Source: Prunus persica (lineage: Eukaryota; Streptophyta; Magnoliopsida; Rosales; Rosaceae). Taken from it: a stretch of DNA of 64,000 nucleotides. A program made the translations under genes and the position numbers. Positions 41,642 through 53,037 of this stretch are shown piece after piece (position 1 is the first letter of the stretch; every line of letters starts with the position of its first letter). The DNA lies in assembly GCF_000346465.2 (NCBI RefSeq), contig NC_034009.1:15478950-15542949 (forward strand), given 5' to 3'. Below the pieces are notes generated by a model, which was not told where the DNA came from, made no database searches, and was given only the letters and a program-made list of their open reading frames with translations.

Positions 41642-42079
41642 GTCGAAATGTAACGGATATGTAGTTCATTTTGCAATGAAATTTGAGTTCGAGTTTGGTG
41701 GACATATTGGTGTTAGTGTATTCATTTTGTTTCCATTTTGTTGATGAGAGGGCATGTACCAAATGTACCAGTTCCAAAATGTACCAAATCAACATATATA
41801 ACACCCAGTTACAAAATGTACCAAATCAGCATATGTGACATCTAGTTACAGCTTCCAAAATGTACCAAATCATGTTCTAAGTGAAACTGAAGCATAAAGA
41901 TAGATGAAGCAGTTTCCCAATTCAGGTTCCAAAATGTACCAAATACAAAACAATGAGAGTAAGTTCCAGCCCAGAGACTCAAAAAACACATCCAATAAAC
42001 CATTTAATGGAACATGTCTAACTACTTCAAAAAAGACACCCAACTGACATCCTCCTAGTTAGCCTTCAAAACATCCATG
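41642..42079. other. MULE spacer between the two gene ends
   Basis: Non-coding, AT-rich. The phrase 'CAAAATGTACCAAATC' recurs at least five times at 41750-41950, a short local repeat without known meaning. The region lies between the convergent 3' ends of the two genes. Confidence 0.5.
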
Positions 42080-45000
42080 GTTTAAGCTTCTTGGCAGGAG
42101 ACTTGAATCTCTTGGTAGGAGACTTCACTCTCTTGGCAGGAGACTTGGGTGGTTTTGATGATGATGATGTAGCTCCAGTGTAAGAGACTGGCTATGATGA
42201 TGATGGGAGTGGTTGTGATGATGAGAAATTGTTTGACATTTCTGTTGTCCCATTTCCAACCTAAAATAAAATGGAACCATATTAACTAACTAAAGTAAAT
42301 TAACCAACCAAAGTAGCATGACAGAGTTATCACTTATATTTCCTCTTCTAGTTGGCATTTCTCCTCTCCCATTTCCTCTCCCTCTTCCTGTAATATTTCC
42401 TCTACCTCTCCCTCTGCCTCTAGTTGGGTTGGGCTGACTAGGGTGGGCCTTAAAAACAAAAATAAACATGATATAAACTAAACAATAACAAAAAAAAAAA
42501 AAAGGGTCATATGAACTGGTTGGGCCTAAAGACCAAAAAAGAATTAAACTAAAGAGATTTTAACTAAAATACCTGAGTTGCCCTTTCGACTGTAGAAGAG
42601 GCAACTGTTCCTTGGTTGGGCTGATTAGGACTGGTCTACAATAACAAAAACAAAAAACTAATTAAAGTTGTCAACAACAAAAGTAAATTAAACTACAGAA
42701 TGCATTACTCAAATACCTGAGCTGCCCCATGGACTGTAGAAGAGCCAAATGCTCCTTGGTTGGGCTGATTAGGAACGGCCTACAATAACAAAAAAAAACT
42801 AATTTAAGTAAATAATAACAAAAGTAAATTAAACTACAGAAAATATAACCCAAATACCTATGATGTCCCTTGGTTGGCATGTCGTGTCTTATTATGTCCT
42901 TCCTGGCCACAAATAGAGCATCTTATCTTGACATAAATCCTTCTCAACTTAATAGGTGGTGGATTGTAAAATTGGGGCAAAGGGTTTGGAGGAACTGGAG
43001 CAGGTACTTCAACATCAGCTGGTTCTTTTTTCCTTGATTTCTTAGGTCTTCCAAGCTGCTTCTTATATGGAGGAGGTTTAATTGGAGGCCAATTAGTTCT
43101 TTGCCACTGGTCCATGGATGGTATTGGGTGTACCATAGGTTCATATGAACTCAGGTAGGCTTCTTTCTTATAGCAGTCATGTGCATAGTCAAACACATTT
43201 GCCTCCTTTTGAAAGATACAAGAAATAGCATGAGAACATGGGATCCCACACAAATCTCATCTTCTACAAGAGCAAGTCTTGGCTTTTAGATCCACTACAT
43301 ATTCTCCGCCATACATATGGCTCACTTGGTATTTGCTCTCACCTGCTAATCTAGGAATGCATTGACTAGCTCCCAACTTGTTCTTCTCAATGATCTTGAC
43401 AATCCTAGGCCCAACTGGATGTCTCCAAACCTTACCAGCAATCCTTCTATTAGCCATCCTTAACATGATATAAACTCTAATCCTTTCTAGACATGTTAAG
43501 ATAGACTTGTCTCTTGAATCTAAAATGCAAGAGTTAAAGGATTCACTGAGGTTGTTCAATAATATATCACACTTAGAATGTGGCTCAAAATGAGATCTAC
43601 TCCAATTTTTGGCTGGTCCTTTCTTAACCCACTTCCATGCCTCTTCATCTTGCTCTTTCATCTTGTCCATTTCTGCTTCATACCAGGGAATGGTAGTTGC
43701 TCTTGCCGCAGCCCAGAGAATGTTTTTCAGTACAAGGCTAGCATGCTCTGTCTTGAAGTTGCTGTAGAGATGCCTAACACATATTCTGTGCTCAGCTGTT
43801 GGAAGCAATGTCTCAATTGCAGGTATTAGACCTTTTTGCTTGTCACTCATAAACACCCAAGCTTTCCCATTCTCAAGTTTTAAGTCTTCAATCAAAAGTT
43901 CAAGGAACCAAATCCAACTACTTTTTGATTCCACCTCTACAACAGCATAAGCAATTGGGTACATTCCATTATTCCCATCAACACCAACGGCTATTAAAAC
44001 TTGCCCTGTGTAAGGTCCCTTTAAATGGCAGCCATCTATACCAATGAGAGGTCTACATCTTGCCAAAAATCCCCTCTTACAAGCTTCCAAACATACATAA
44101 ATTCTTTCGAACACATGTACATTACCCTTCATCTTATTCTTTATAATCATAGTGCTGCCCTTGTTAGCCTTCTTCAATTCTTCTGCATAGTCCCATAGCC
44201 TCGCATATTGCTTCACATAGCTGCCTTTAATGATCACCTTGGACAAGTTCTTTGTTCTATAAATATGATGCTTTGAAACATTCATATGGTACTTTTCTAA
44301 AACCTCAGCCTTGAATGCCCCTACATCCCACTCAGGATTTTTCCTAATCCTGTCAGCAAACCTTTTGGACAGCCACTTGAATTAGTATATTTCAGTTTGT
44401 CCACTCTAGTACACTCATGCTCTAAGGACAGAGTCTTTATGGCAAATGTCTGCTCATCTCTGTCTATCTTGGAAGCAAACAGAATAAAGGGGCATTTCGT
44501 GTGACCTGCACACTTTGCTTGAATCCTTTTATTATCATTCTTCACCAATTTAACATTCCTCCCTTGCATAACTGCATACTCCCTATTAGCTTCCTTGAGT
44601 TCATCCTTATTGGCAAATTGCATTCCAATTCTAAACTTTGGATTTCTCAAATAAGTTTCTTTCCTAAACTGTTTAAAATTTGTCTTCTTCCATTTCCTCT
44701 TGCTTGTCTTTTTTTGACCATCTTCCTCATCACCAGAGCTATCACCATCAGAAGGAAGTCGATCACTATCTTCATCATCATCTGATATCTCCCCTGTAGC
44801 TTTATTAAGAGGCGTTTCATTCATCTCTTCAAAACATTGTGCATATTCAACATTCGGTGCATCGTTCCTTGGTTGTGCTCTTGATGCAACCTCTTTATTA
44901 CCATTTTCTTCTTCTTCACTTAATTCATAATCACTGTCAACAATAACATCCTCCTTTTCCTCCTCTTCCTCCTCTTCCTCTTCATATTCATCTTCATTGC

Positions 45001-45489
45001 CAACATCTTCACTGTGCTGTTGTTGCCTTTTATCTTCACTCTCTAGCTCGTTGTTATGAGTAGGATCATGGTAATACAACACCAATACCTAATCTGATGA
45101 AATGCTCCCAACCAACCCTGGAATACAACTATCATTTACATCCTCATTCACAACATGCTGACCACTTTTTGCAGGCCCCTTATAGTAAACTTTTAAGCTT
45201 GTAACCTTTGTGTTATATCAACTTTGTATCCAAGATCTATCCCAATTTTCTTTAAATCCAATAATGACAAATAGTCATGAATACAGTTGTCAACGTAGCA
45301 TACTTTGCCTCCCTTATACATGCCATTCTCCAACATACCAAAGTGGTGGAGTTCAAGAGTACACAGCTCTTCTTTATCTACCACATTACACAAAGGTATG
45401 CTTACAAACAATTTCAATGACAATGAGGACAAAGTAAACAATGAAGACAAAGTAAGTGCAGGCATGTGCAAGTGTGAAATCACTTCCAT
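42080..45489 (-). pseudogene. mudrA-like transposase gene (MULE), several exons, broken
   Basis: Minus strand. An N-terminal part (45489-45193: LHHFGMLENGMYKGGKVCYV) is followed after a frame change near 45210 by an acidic stretch. The MuDR DNA-binding domain (44640-44390: FRIGMQFANKDELKEANREY, CPFILFASKIDRDEQTF) comes next. A one-base loss near 44378 changes the phase. The transposase core at 43257-44285 shows the first Asp in IGIDGCHLKGPYTG, the second in VFMSDKQKGL and later HRICVRHLYSNFK. A SWIM zinc finger (CSCRR ... CGIPCSHAI) and a zinc knuckle (CSICGQEGHNKTRH) follow. Exons of 63 bp (42717-42779, 42573-42635), a Gly-Arg-rich exon and a Lys-Ser-Pro-rich tail end the gene. The protein would bind the terminal repeats and cut DNA in the nucleus. 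Confidence 0.85.
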
Positions 45490-46039
45490 GACAAACTGAC
45501 AGAAACGGGACCACAGACAATAATAAAGACTCCAACTACATTTTTTTCAACCCTAAAGCCAAAACTTCGTTGTCAACAACAGGACCACACATTTGCAAAC
45601 ATAATATATTGCAATATAAAATGCAGAATGAATATTTAGGTTATAGTAACTTACCATACTTGGGGGGTTCTCCAGACCACCGAAAAATTGTCTCCATTTG
45701 AAGAAGCCTCCACACACAGTAGACCCGACACTTTTCTCTGTGATTTCCACGAAACTGAAATCCTATATCTGTACTTTATCGCTTTTTAACTCAAAATACT
45801 TTGCTACTTAGTCCATTAAAGCATAATGCTGAGATAATGTTCCAAAATCCCCAAAAATCGAAATCAAATACCTCTCGATTTGAAAACCCTAGACGCGATT
45901 TTCCCCTTTTGCTCAGACTGCCATTTCTGTGCAACTGTCGTTCTCTTCAAAAGCAAAAGATTCGTTTTAATTAACTGAAAAATCATATTTGCCCCTCACG
46001 AATCTATGAGATCCTCAAAGATGCTTGCCATGTCATCAT
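45490..46039 (-). promoter_or_regulatory. MULE right inner region: probable leader and promoter of the transposase gene
   Basis: Between the N-terminal frame and the right inverted repeat there are about 550 bases without a clear gene. By analogy with MuDR, transcription of mudrA would start in or near the terminal repeat and run leftwards. I see no decisive TATA box. Confidence 0.35.
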
Positions 46040-46176
46040 TTTAAATAGAAAAAACTAACGGACTTGACGGAAGGACTACTGGTGCAACAAAACACACAGT
46101 TGAGTGACCTCTGCAACAAATAATTGAGTTCAGTGAACTACGGGTATAGTTGAGGGACCATTGCTCTGAAAAACCC
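46040..46176 (-). repeat. MULE right terminal inverted repeat
   Basis: The reverse complement starts GGGTTTTTCAGAGCAATGG and continues with TCCCTCAACTATACCCG, GTCACTCAACTGTGTG and GTTGCACCAGTAGTCCTTCC, matching 40728-40895 except for the extra 23-bp unit and some bases there. Confidence 0.9.
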
Positions 46177-46202
46177 AAAAAATTAAATTAAAACACGCAC
46201 AG

Positions 46203-46363
46203 TGTTGTAAATGTGGAGTTGTGGAGTCCCCAAATGCCTATAAAAGGCTTCCCCCCTTCCCTACTCAATATACACATTTCAGATATACTGAAGAATGAAA
46301 GCATCAGATTTCTATGCTTGATCTATCCCAATTCCCTCTCTACAATCTCTTTAGTTTATAACA
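46203..46363 (+). repeat. LARD-2 5' LTR
   Basis: 161 bp from TGTTGTAAATG to TTTATAACA, with a TATA motif in CCTATAAAAGG about 37 bases in. It differs from the 3' LTR at one position. Confidence 0.95.
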
Positions 46364-46377
46364 CGTTATCAGCACGA
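46364..46377 (+). other. putative primer-binding site of LARD-2
   Basis: CGTTATCAGCACGA directly follows the LTR, identical to LARD-1 positions 102-115. The two LTRs have diverged but this site has not, which supports a role in priming. Confidence 0.6.
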
Positions 46378-46576
46378 TTATCTCTAAAATATTAGCTGAG
46401 AAATTCTTCAAAGCTTCCATCTTTTTCTTCCACCAATGAAGACCTTGCTGCCCAAACGCCTCCTTGGACCATTATCTTTATTGGGTCTTCTGACTCCTAC
46501 TCCTTCCCCTTCTCTGTCTCTCAGCTCGAAGCTAAGGTCATGGCTCTGCTGACCCGAGCCTCACGCATCCCTCTCC
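46378..46576 (+). other. LARD-2 leader, cargo start, unidentified
   Basis: The first 30-40 bases resemble LARD-1. Then the sequences part, and a stretch rich in CT and possibly coding (one phase begins MKTLLPKRLL at 46436) leads to the CAD fragment. I could not identify its source. Confidence 0.4.
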
Positions 46577-46862
46577 AGCTCTTTTGACAAGAAAAGAGTG
46601 GAGGCCATGGAACATATTGGGGCTGATGAGTACCTGATCAGCTCAGATGCCACTAAAATGCAAGAAGCTGCTGATTCATTGGATTACATTATTGACACAG
46701 TGCCTGTGGTCCACCCACTTGAGCCCTACCTCTCTTTGATTTCGCAACGACCCTTTACAATTTGTCTCCCCCATGCTCGTGCTTGGAAGGAAGACAATCA
46801 CAGGGAGCTTTGTGGGGAGCATGAAGGAGACAGAGGAGATGCTTGAATTCTGCAAAGAGCAA
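46577..46862 (+). pseudogene. CAD: captured fragment of a cinnamyl-alcohol dehydrogenase gene
   Basis: The translation carries blocks of plant CAD, a zinc-dependent alcohol dehydrogenase of lignin synthesis. In one phase are [17 protein letters not shown] and [20 protein letters not shown]. After a short deletion and a frame change, near 46745, come [19 protein letters not shown] and [16 protein letters not shown]. These cover part of the nucleotide-binding domain and its continuation, about 95 residues of roughly 360. The catalytic zinc ligands lie outside the fragment. It has no start, is broken and cannot act as an enzyme. Confidence 0.85.
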
Positions 46863-47644
46863 ACCAAGTCCAGATCTAGGCACAAAACTAGCCCAACCTG
46901 GCTTGGCAAAACTATCAGGTTCAGCAACGACAACTCTCCCCTTTAGTGGATGTTTTGTTCTCCTTGTTCTGAGGCTTCATGCCTCCTATCTGGTTAGATC
47001 TCTCCCATCTCCACTATTCCATTCTTCTCAGAGCTGTCCTATGGCCGTCGTCGATTCGATTGCCTGTCTCCTCTTGGTGCGTTGGTGTCTACGATTCCGG
47101 TGGTGAAGATGTTAGTTCTCAGTTGTTGATGGTCAACACCTAGATCCCCCCACTTCCCTTTCGATCAGGTTTCACCACCTGGATAAGCAATGCCTTGCCC
47201 CGTAGCTCCAGCTCTCGGGCTCGGTCCCTCACCATCTCCTCTCCCCCAGTCCTCACCATCTGCCACAGCCAGTGGCCGCTGCTGCCACTTCCACCTTTTT
47301 ATGAAATTACTTTAATCTCAGGTACTTGGCTATGATTCAAAACGGATGCACCATGCCTGCTGGGTGTAGTTCTGTGAATTCCAGAGTATGTAAGCCATCA
47401 AATACTGGTGGTTTTGTCTTGTCGTGCATTCCTCGTTTTCAAACTGGGGTGGCTTCTCCATGCGTCAGTTCATGGAGAGCTCATCAGGACGCTTTTGCTG
47501 CTCATGTCCACCGAGGTAAGCCACTAAAAGTTGTTAACAGGTCGGTGTTGATTTGATGCAAGGCATTGGAGATCGAGCCTAGTGGGATACAGCAAGATTG
47601 ATCAGCCTAGTGGAAAGAAGAAAAGCATCCCACAGTATAATAAT
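46863..47644 (+). other. LARD-2 leader, rest of cargo segment, unidentified
   Basis: This GC-richer stretch has no counterpart in LARD-1. Short open frames (46843-47106, 47326-47556) and splice-like sites (AATCTCAG before GTACTTGGC near 47320) suggest further gene pieces, but I do not recognise a family. Shared backbone begins about 47645 at ATATTATTTGATCGTGG. Confidence 0.4.
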
Positions 47645-48300
47645 ATTATATTATTTGATCGTGGTGTTGATAAGAACCCACCAATAATTGCCTTTATTTT
47701 ATCGTAAATTTACTTTTACTTAAAGTATGATGTGGAATTGACCCTCATACTTTATGAAATTTACTTTACCGCATATTTATTTTATTTACTGTATGGTGTA
47801 GGTTTATTACCCATACAACAGTATTTATTTTAAAGGGTGGTGCGGGTTTATCGTCCACGCCTTTACTTTTATTTAAATGTATGGAGCAGAATTAGTGCCC
47901 ATACAAGCACCTTTACTTTATCGCAAATTTACTTTTACTTAAAGTATGATGTGGAATTAACCCTCATACTTTATGAATTTACTTTACCATACATTTACTT
48001 TTATTAAAAGTATGATGTGGAATTAACCCTCATACTTTATATTTCCTTTTATTTAAGGTATGGTGCGGAATTAACGTCCATACAGCAAGCAATTTAATTT
48101 ATGAATTTATTTTACCGCACATTTACATTTATTTAAAAGGGTGGTGCGGGTTTATCATTCACGCCTTTACTTTTATTTAAATGTATGGAGCAGAATTAGT
48201 GCCCATACAAGCACGTTTACTTTACCAATTTATTTTACTGCACATTTACATTTATTTAAAGTATGGTGCGGGTTTATCGTCCATACCAGTAATTTATTTA
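47645..48300 (+). repeat. degenerate short repeats of the LARD backbone (copy 2)
   Basis: The same unit types as at 1440-2085 ('GGTGCGGGTTTATCG', 'GTATGGAGCAGAATTAGTG', 'AAAGTATGATGTGGAATT') in another order and number. Confidence 0.75.
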
Positions 48301-51300
48301 CCAACAATTTATTTTATGGATTAATTGTTCTGTATGATGAGTTTTTACAGTAAGCAGATCATGACCAGAAGTTCCTTGATTCTCATCATACAATTACATC
48401 AGGACTTGAAGATCCTTGATGATGATGTTAATATGAGAGCTGGCAGTCTCTCCGGTACTATATTTGTAAACATGTGATTGGACTTGAGGGTCCTTGATCC
48501 CTGACATGTAAATTAGGACCTGGGGTTCCTTAATGATGTAACAGTACCGTATTGGTTCATAATGCTGTACACATGGATGATAACTGTACTGGCAAATGTA
48601 CTGTACACATGAATAGTGCCGTATACATGAATAGTGATGTATGCATAAATATTTACCATTTTGGGTAAACTATCACTATTCAAAAGGGAACCTGCAGTTC
48701 CTTAAACTCATGGATGAGCAATTAAATGAGATGCCAGAAGTTCCTCAAAATATGGACAATTATGTAAGGGCTTGAAGTCCAAAAGTATGTACAGAAAATT
48801 GTAAAAATGTCCATACCATGAGAATATGTGATTTTGGCCCGAAGTTCAAAATCTAAGGGGATTGAATGTCCATACCATGAGAATATGTGATTTTGGCCTG
48901 AAGTTCAAAATCTAACAGTGTTGAGAACCTGAAGTTCCAACAATTAAATGACAACCCTTGAGGTATTATTGCAAATTGTGGTACGCCACATATTTCTTTG
49001 GCATAAGAGAATGATGAATTTAATAAAGTTCGATTTTGTTATAATCGACACCTCAAGGAAGAAATATATTTTGTGAATTCCGGTTGTTAAGAATACACCG
49101 TGAAATGGATAATATCAATATAAACCTCAAATGATGAATTGAGGCTCCTCACATATTTTGATATATCTGGGCCAGAAGCACATGGATTCAAATATATGAG
49201 AAATCCCGAATTTGAGGTTGTGGGTATATAGTAGTTAACGCTCTTCACTACTATATTGCGATATTATCGTAGCTTTTACTCAATTCATATTTCATGTCCA
49301 TTTGAAAAGGGCAAATAAATTCTGAGTTTTGTGTTTAGCCCACGGCAAAAGTTCCGGGCTCTCATACGTTGAAATATGAAATTTGAGAGAGTCGATGTGG
49401 TTATTTGAACCTATAAGGCACAAGGTTCGAAACCGTCATTTTGAAAAGACGTAAAAACCACAGGTGCAAATTTTAAGAATGTGCGCAATTATTATAACAG
49501 GAAAGGAGCAAGATGAAACGCAGTTGCTCCAATCAAGTTTTGCAAAGGCAATATCTATAGGAGGAAATATGGCTACAGTTTCCAGGATCCCAATATTATC
49601 TCAGATCCCCATATTATCTTTTCTTTCCCAGAGTCCAAAACTTCACGTGGCCTCTGATAATGCCTGTCGGCACTTTCGGCGTTTTCAAGTATTATTTTCG
49701 TCAAAACTGATCTTGCTTTACGGATTTCACGGAGCTACTTTTTTAAAAGTATCCCGAGAATCTCGCAATTTTCCTATGGTTAATTTGAAATTCACCGGTT
49801 CTACCTATTCATTGTATTTGTGTATAAATGTGTTACTAACGAAGTTTTCTTTGCAGAAGACATCCAGTTTTCTCCATACCTAGTGATGCGATATCTACTT
49901 GTTTTTCTTATCAATGAGCACTTAATATGCCCGAGAAGCAAGACTATCTCTAATCATCCATTCAGGAAGCGAGACTATCCCTGATCACGTTTCCGCCACA
50001 TCAGGGAACTGTGAAGGCAACCTTATGCTCTAATCTCCGGAAGTTCTTCTAAACTAGAAGAAATGAGAGCTTGTTGTTTGCTCCCACCAGCTTCCTTTCT
50101 TGATTGCTGAGCTTGTTGTCTGCTCCCACCAGCTTCCTTCCTTGATTGCTTACCTTCTCTTGTAATCAATATCACATTATTTTTGCATTTTTTCTCTTTT
50201 TATAACTCTCTGTTCATAAGAGATTTTATTTCTTTAGAATGAACATCTGAAGAAAGAATCCATGGAGTGATCCTATCTCTGAGGGTTATTTGTTTTTGAC
50301 AGAGAAAAGAGTTGTGATTTTGCTCTTGCAGAATATAACTAGATCATCAAGCGCTACATTATATTTACTGGGCCGATACGAGCTTGAATGATACTTGAGA
50401 AAAGTTTCTCCCACCTAAGGATGTAAGCAATACTTGTGTTATTTTATGCTTATATACTTATTTGATATTTTATCTTGAAAGGTAACCAAATGGGAAGATA
50501 AGTCCGTTCCAAAAGAATGGCTTGTATGTATCCATGAATTATTAATGCAAATTTTACAGATTGTAAGTTGGATACATTGATAATACACTGCACAGATTAA
50601 AGTCCCATAAGAACAGAATATGGGTATAGCAGTGATCAATATGATGCACGCCTGTTGCGTAGCAAATGATGTGGATTGAAGTCCCGAAAGGACAATCCTT
50701 TGACATGTCAATATTGATATTATGCACGCCTAATGCGTAGCAAATTATATGGGTTAAAGTCCCATAATATGGGTTAAGGTCCCAGAAAATAATTGACATG
50801 TATGTATTAATCTGTGACATGCCTTCAGCATGACAAATATATGAGTTCTAAATGTTCCAACTCCCTAAATGGAGATTATCCACGCCCTACTGCTAAATAA
50901 CGCTCCAATGGAGGTTATAATCCACATTCTCACATAATAAAAACCCCATGAAATGGCTTGGGTACCCAAAGGCAAATAAATGCTTATAATTGATGCATGC
51001 GCATGCACATGAGAATGGTGGGATCATGAATTGATGAATGACAATTTTTGGTTTTGGAGTAGCTACTCAAATCATCAATGGGCTGTGTTGATTGGAACCA
51101 CGTTCAATTATTAAATGTCGACAATATCATTGGCCAAAATGGAATGAGGTAATTCCATTATAGATGAGAATGAACGTGAAAGAACAAACCCACAGTACGA
51201 ACCCCAAAAGATGTTAATACTGAAATTTATACTTGGGTGTTCGGAATAAAAGGGAATATGCCTACTTTGTATGACACACTGTTTCTGGCAGAAACAAGGA

Positions 51301-52463
51301 ATGTTGGGTTTTCTCCATATTTACAGATTCAATTGTGCCCCCCCCCCCCCCCTATTACACAATTACGGAGACCAACATATTATCTTTAAGGGTTATTAAA
51401 TGCACGGAGCATATTGCCAGAAGCAATTTCCTAAAGATGTATAAATAGCTGGATTAAAGCTATATAATGTGTCATAAAGTTTAATCCCTTTTAGACAAAA
51501 TCCGTTGAGAGGATTGACATTGCATAATGCAAGTCCCTAAAGGACATGTGCTTGAAGCACAAAATTTGTACTCAATATTAATATGCATAAATTACCTCAG
51601 TGAGTACATTGATTATAATGTGATTGCAACACATTAAAGCTTCTGCAGAATTCACGAAATATTTATCTCGACTTAAAAATCGAGCATTATGCCAACGAGA
51701 TTCTTGCTTATACTACGAAAGTATTGAAGCATTTTTATGAGGATTATCCGTTGGACACTTTAAGGATTTTCCGGAAGTATATTGGACCGTACATCGTATT
51801 TTCCAGATAGAGCTCAACTCCATCACCATCATTTTGGGATGATGTGAGGCATATTTGATGCTATCTCAGCATAACACCATATAGGGGCATATTTTTTTTG
51901 AGTGAACTTACAAATAGCCCAAGTGTTATTAGATATGTGGACTCTGGAAATCTCTATGGTCGCTTACTGGAAAAAGCTAGTCATGAAGTTTTCAGGGGGA
52001 GATATTCATCAGGGGGAGCGTGGTTTTAATAAAGACCTTCATACACTGTACTCTTTTTCCTTCATCCAGGTTTTTATCCCACTGGGTTTTTCCTGGTAAG
52101 GTTTTAACGAGGCAGTGTCGCTCAAGATTGACTCACAGAAGCAGTGTCAACTACGATATTCAGAAAGGTGATCAACAGTATGACTTAAAGATATTTTGCC
52201 GAGCATCAGGGGGAGCGTGCTATCAATAAAGATCTTCAAACACTGTACTCTTTTTCCTTCGTCCAGGTTTTTATCCCACTGGGTTTTTCCTGGCAAGGTT
52301 TTAACGAGGCAGTGTCGCACGCGCGTCAATATACATAGAATTTTATGTTACACATGATTATGTACTCTTTTTCCCTTTGACCAGTTTTTTGTCCCACTGG
52401 GTTTTTACTGGCAAGGTTTTTAACGAGGCATATTCCATATCATTTGTGGTCTCCAAGGGGGAG
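48301..52463 (+). other. LARD-2 conserved backbone, non-coding
   Basis: Collinear with LARD-1 2086-6658, without the antisense-ORF segment and with one instead of two copies of the 181-bp unit. It has extra bases near 48600-48690 and 49015-49135. A run of 16-18 C residues lies near 51336-51352, against a short run in LARD-1. The 3' repeated blocks (GTACTCTTTTTCC ... TTTTAACGAGGCAGTG) occur at 52050-52440, ending in the polypurine tract CCAAGGGGGAG. Confidence 0.8.
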
Positions 52464-52624
52464 TGTTGTAAATGTGGAGTTGTGGAGTCCCCAAATGCCT
52501 ATAAAAGGCTTCCCCCCTTCCCTACTCAATATACACATTTCAGATATACTGAAGAATGAAAACATCAGATTTCTATGCTTGATCTATCCCAATTCCCTCT
52601 CTACAATCTCTTTAGTTTATAACA
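52464..52624 (+). repeat. LARD-2 3' LTR
   Basis: 161 bp, one difference from the 5' LTR, followed by the duplicated CACAG. Its end lies 413 bases upstream of the UGT92A-like start codon and it is in the same orientation as that gene. Confidence 0.95.
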
Positions 52625-53037
52625 CACAGGACATTTCACTAGTATTATATTCTTAAGAGCATTTATGCTCTCCACCCTTAATTGGTGGTGTGCATTACCA
52701 TCACATTAATTTAATGATAATTAAGTGTGGTGAGAAAAATGTTCTCATACGGCCTTATCAACGAATTTATTAGAGTCTTCGCATTGGGAATTAGTGGTGA
52801 GTAGGAACCATTAATGCCATGGACCACTCAAGCATCTAATAAACAATTGCATTATTGAACCTACATCTGGTAATACAACAAATATAATCGTATTAAACTT
52901 TTAACCCGGCCGGCATATATTCTTATATATTCGTCACCATCGTTGCAAGCTCCAGAAATACCAACCTCATATAATTTCCAGTCAAATTCGAAGGTACCAA
53001 AAAAAAATTATCCCAAAAACGAAAAGGAAAATCAGGG
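52625..53037 (+). promoter_or_regulatory. upstream region of the UGT92A-like gene
   Basis: This 413-base stretch separates LARD-2 from the start codon. A TATA-like run (TTATATATTC) at about 52922-52932 lies some 105 bases before the ATG and is the best core-promoter candidate. The leader just before the ATG is A-rich (ACCAAAAAAAAATTATCCC). No operator-like repeats were recognised. The insertion of LARD-2 has placed an LTR close to this promoter. Confidence 0.4.

Larger units (their letters stand above)
40728..46176. mobile_element. Mutator-like element (MULE) with two convergent genes
   Basis: Terminal inverted repeats of about 140-170 bases begin GGGCTTTTCGCAGAAATGG at 40728 and, on the other strand, GGGTTTTTCAGAGCAATGG at 46176. 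A perfect 9-bp target duplication AAAAAATTA flanks it (40719-40727 and 46177-46185). Nine bases is the Mutator standard. Inside are a plus-strand GRF zinc-finger gene next to the left end and a minus-strand mudrA-like transposase gene from the right end. Both contain stops, so the copy is probably not autonomous. It lies in the A-rich tail of the LINE fragment. Confidence 0.95.
46203..52624 (+). mobile_element. LARD-2: complete pol-less LTR element with captured CAD fragment
   Basis: LTRs of 161 bp at 46203-46363 and 52464-52624 are flanked by the perfect 5-bp duplication CACAG (46198-46202, 52625-52629). They differ at one site, G against A in GAATGAAA(G/A)CATCAG, so the insertion is young. 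No retroviral protein is encoded. From about 47645 to the 3' LTR it is collinear with LARD-1; its leader (46378-47644) is different and contains a CAD gene fragment. The LTRs of LARD-1 and LARD-2 are clearly different, sharing only ends and TATA region. Confidence 0.95.
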
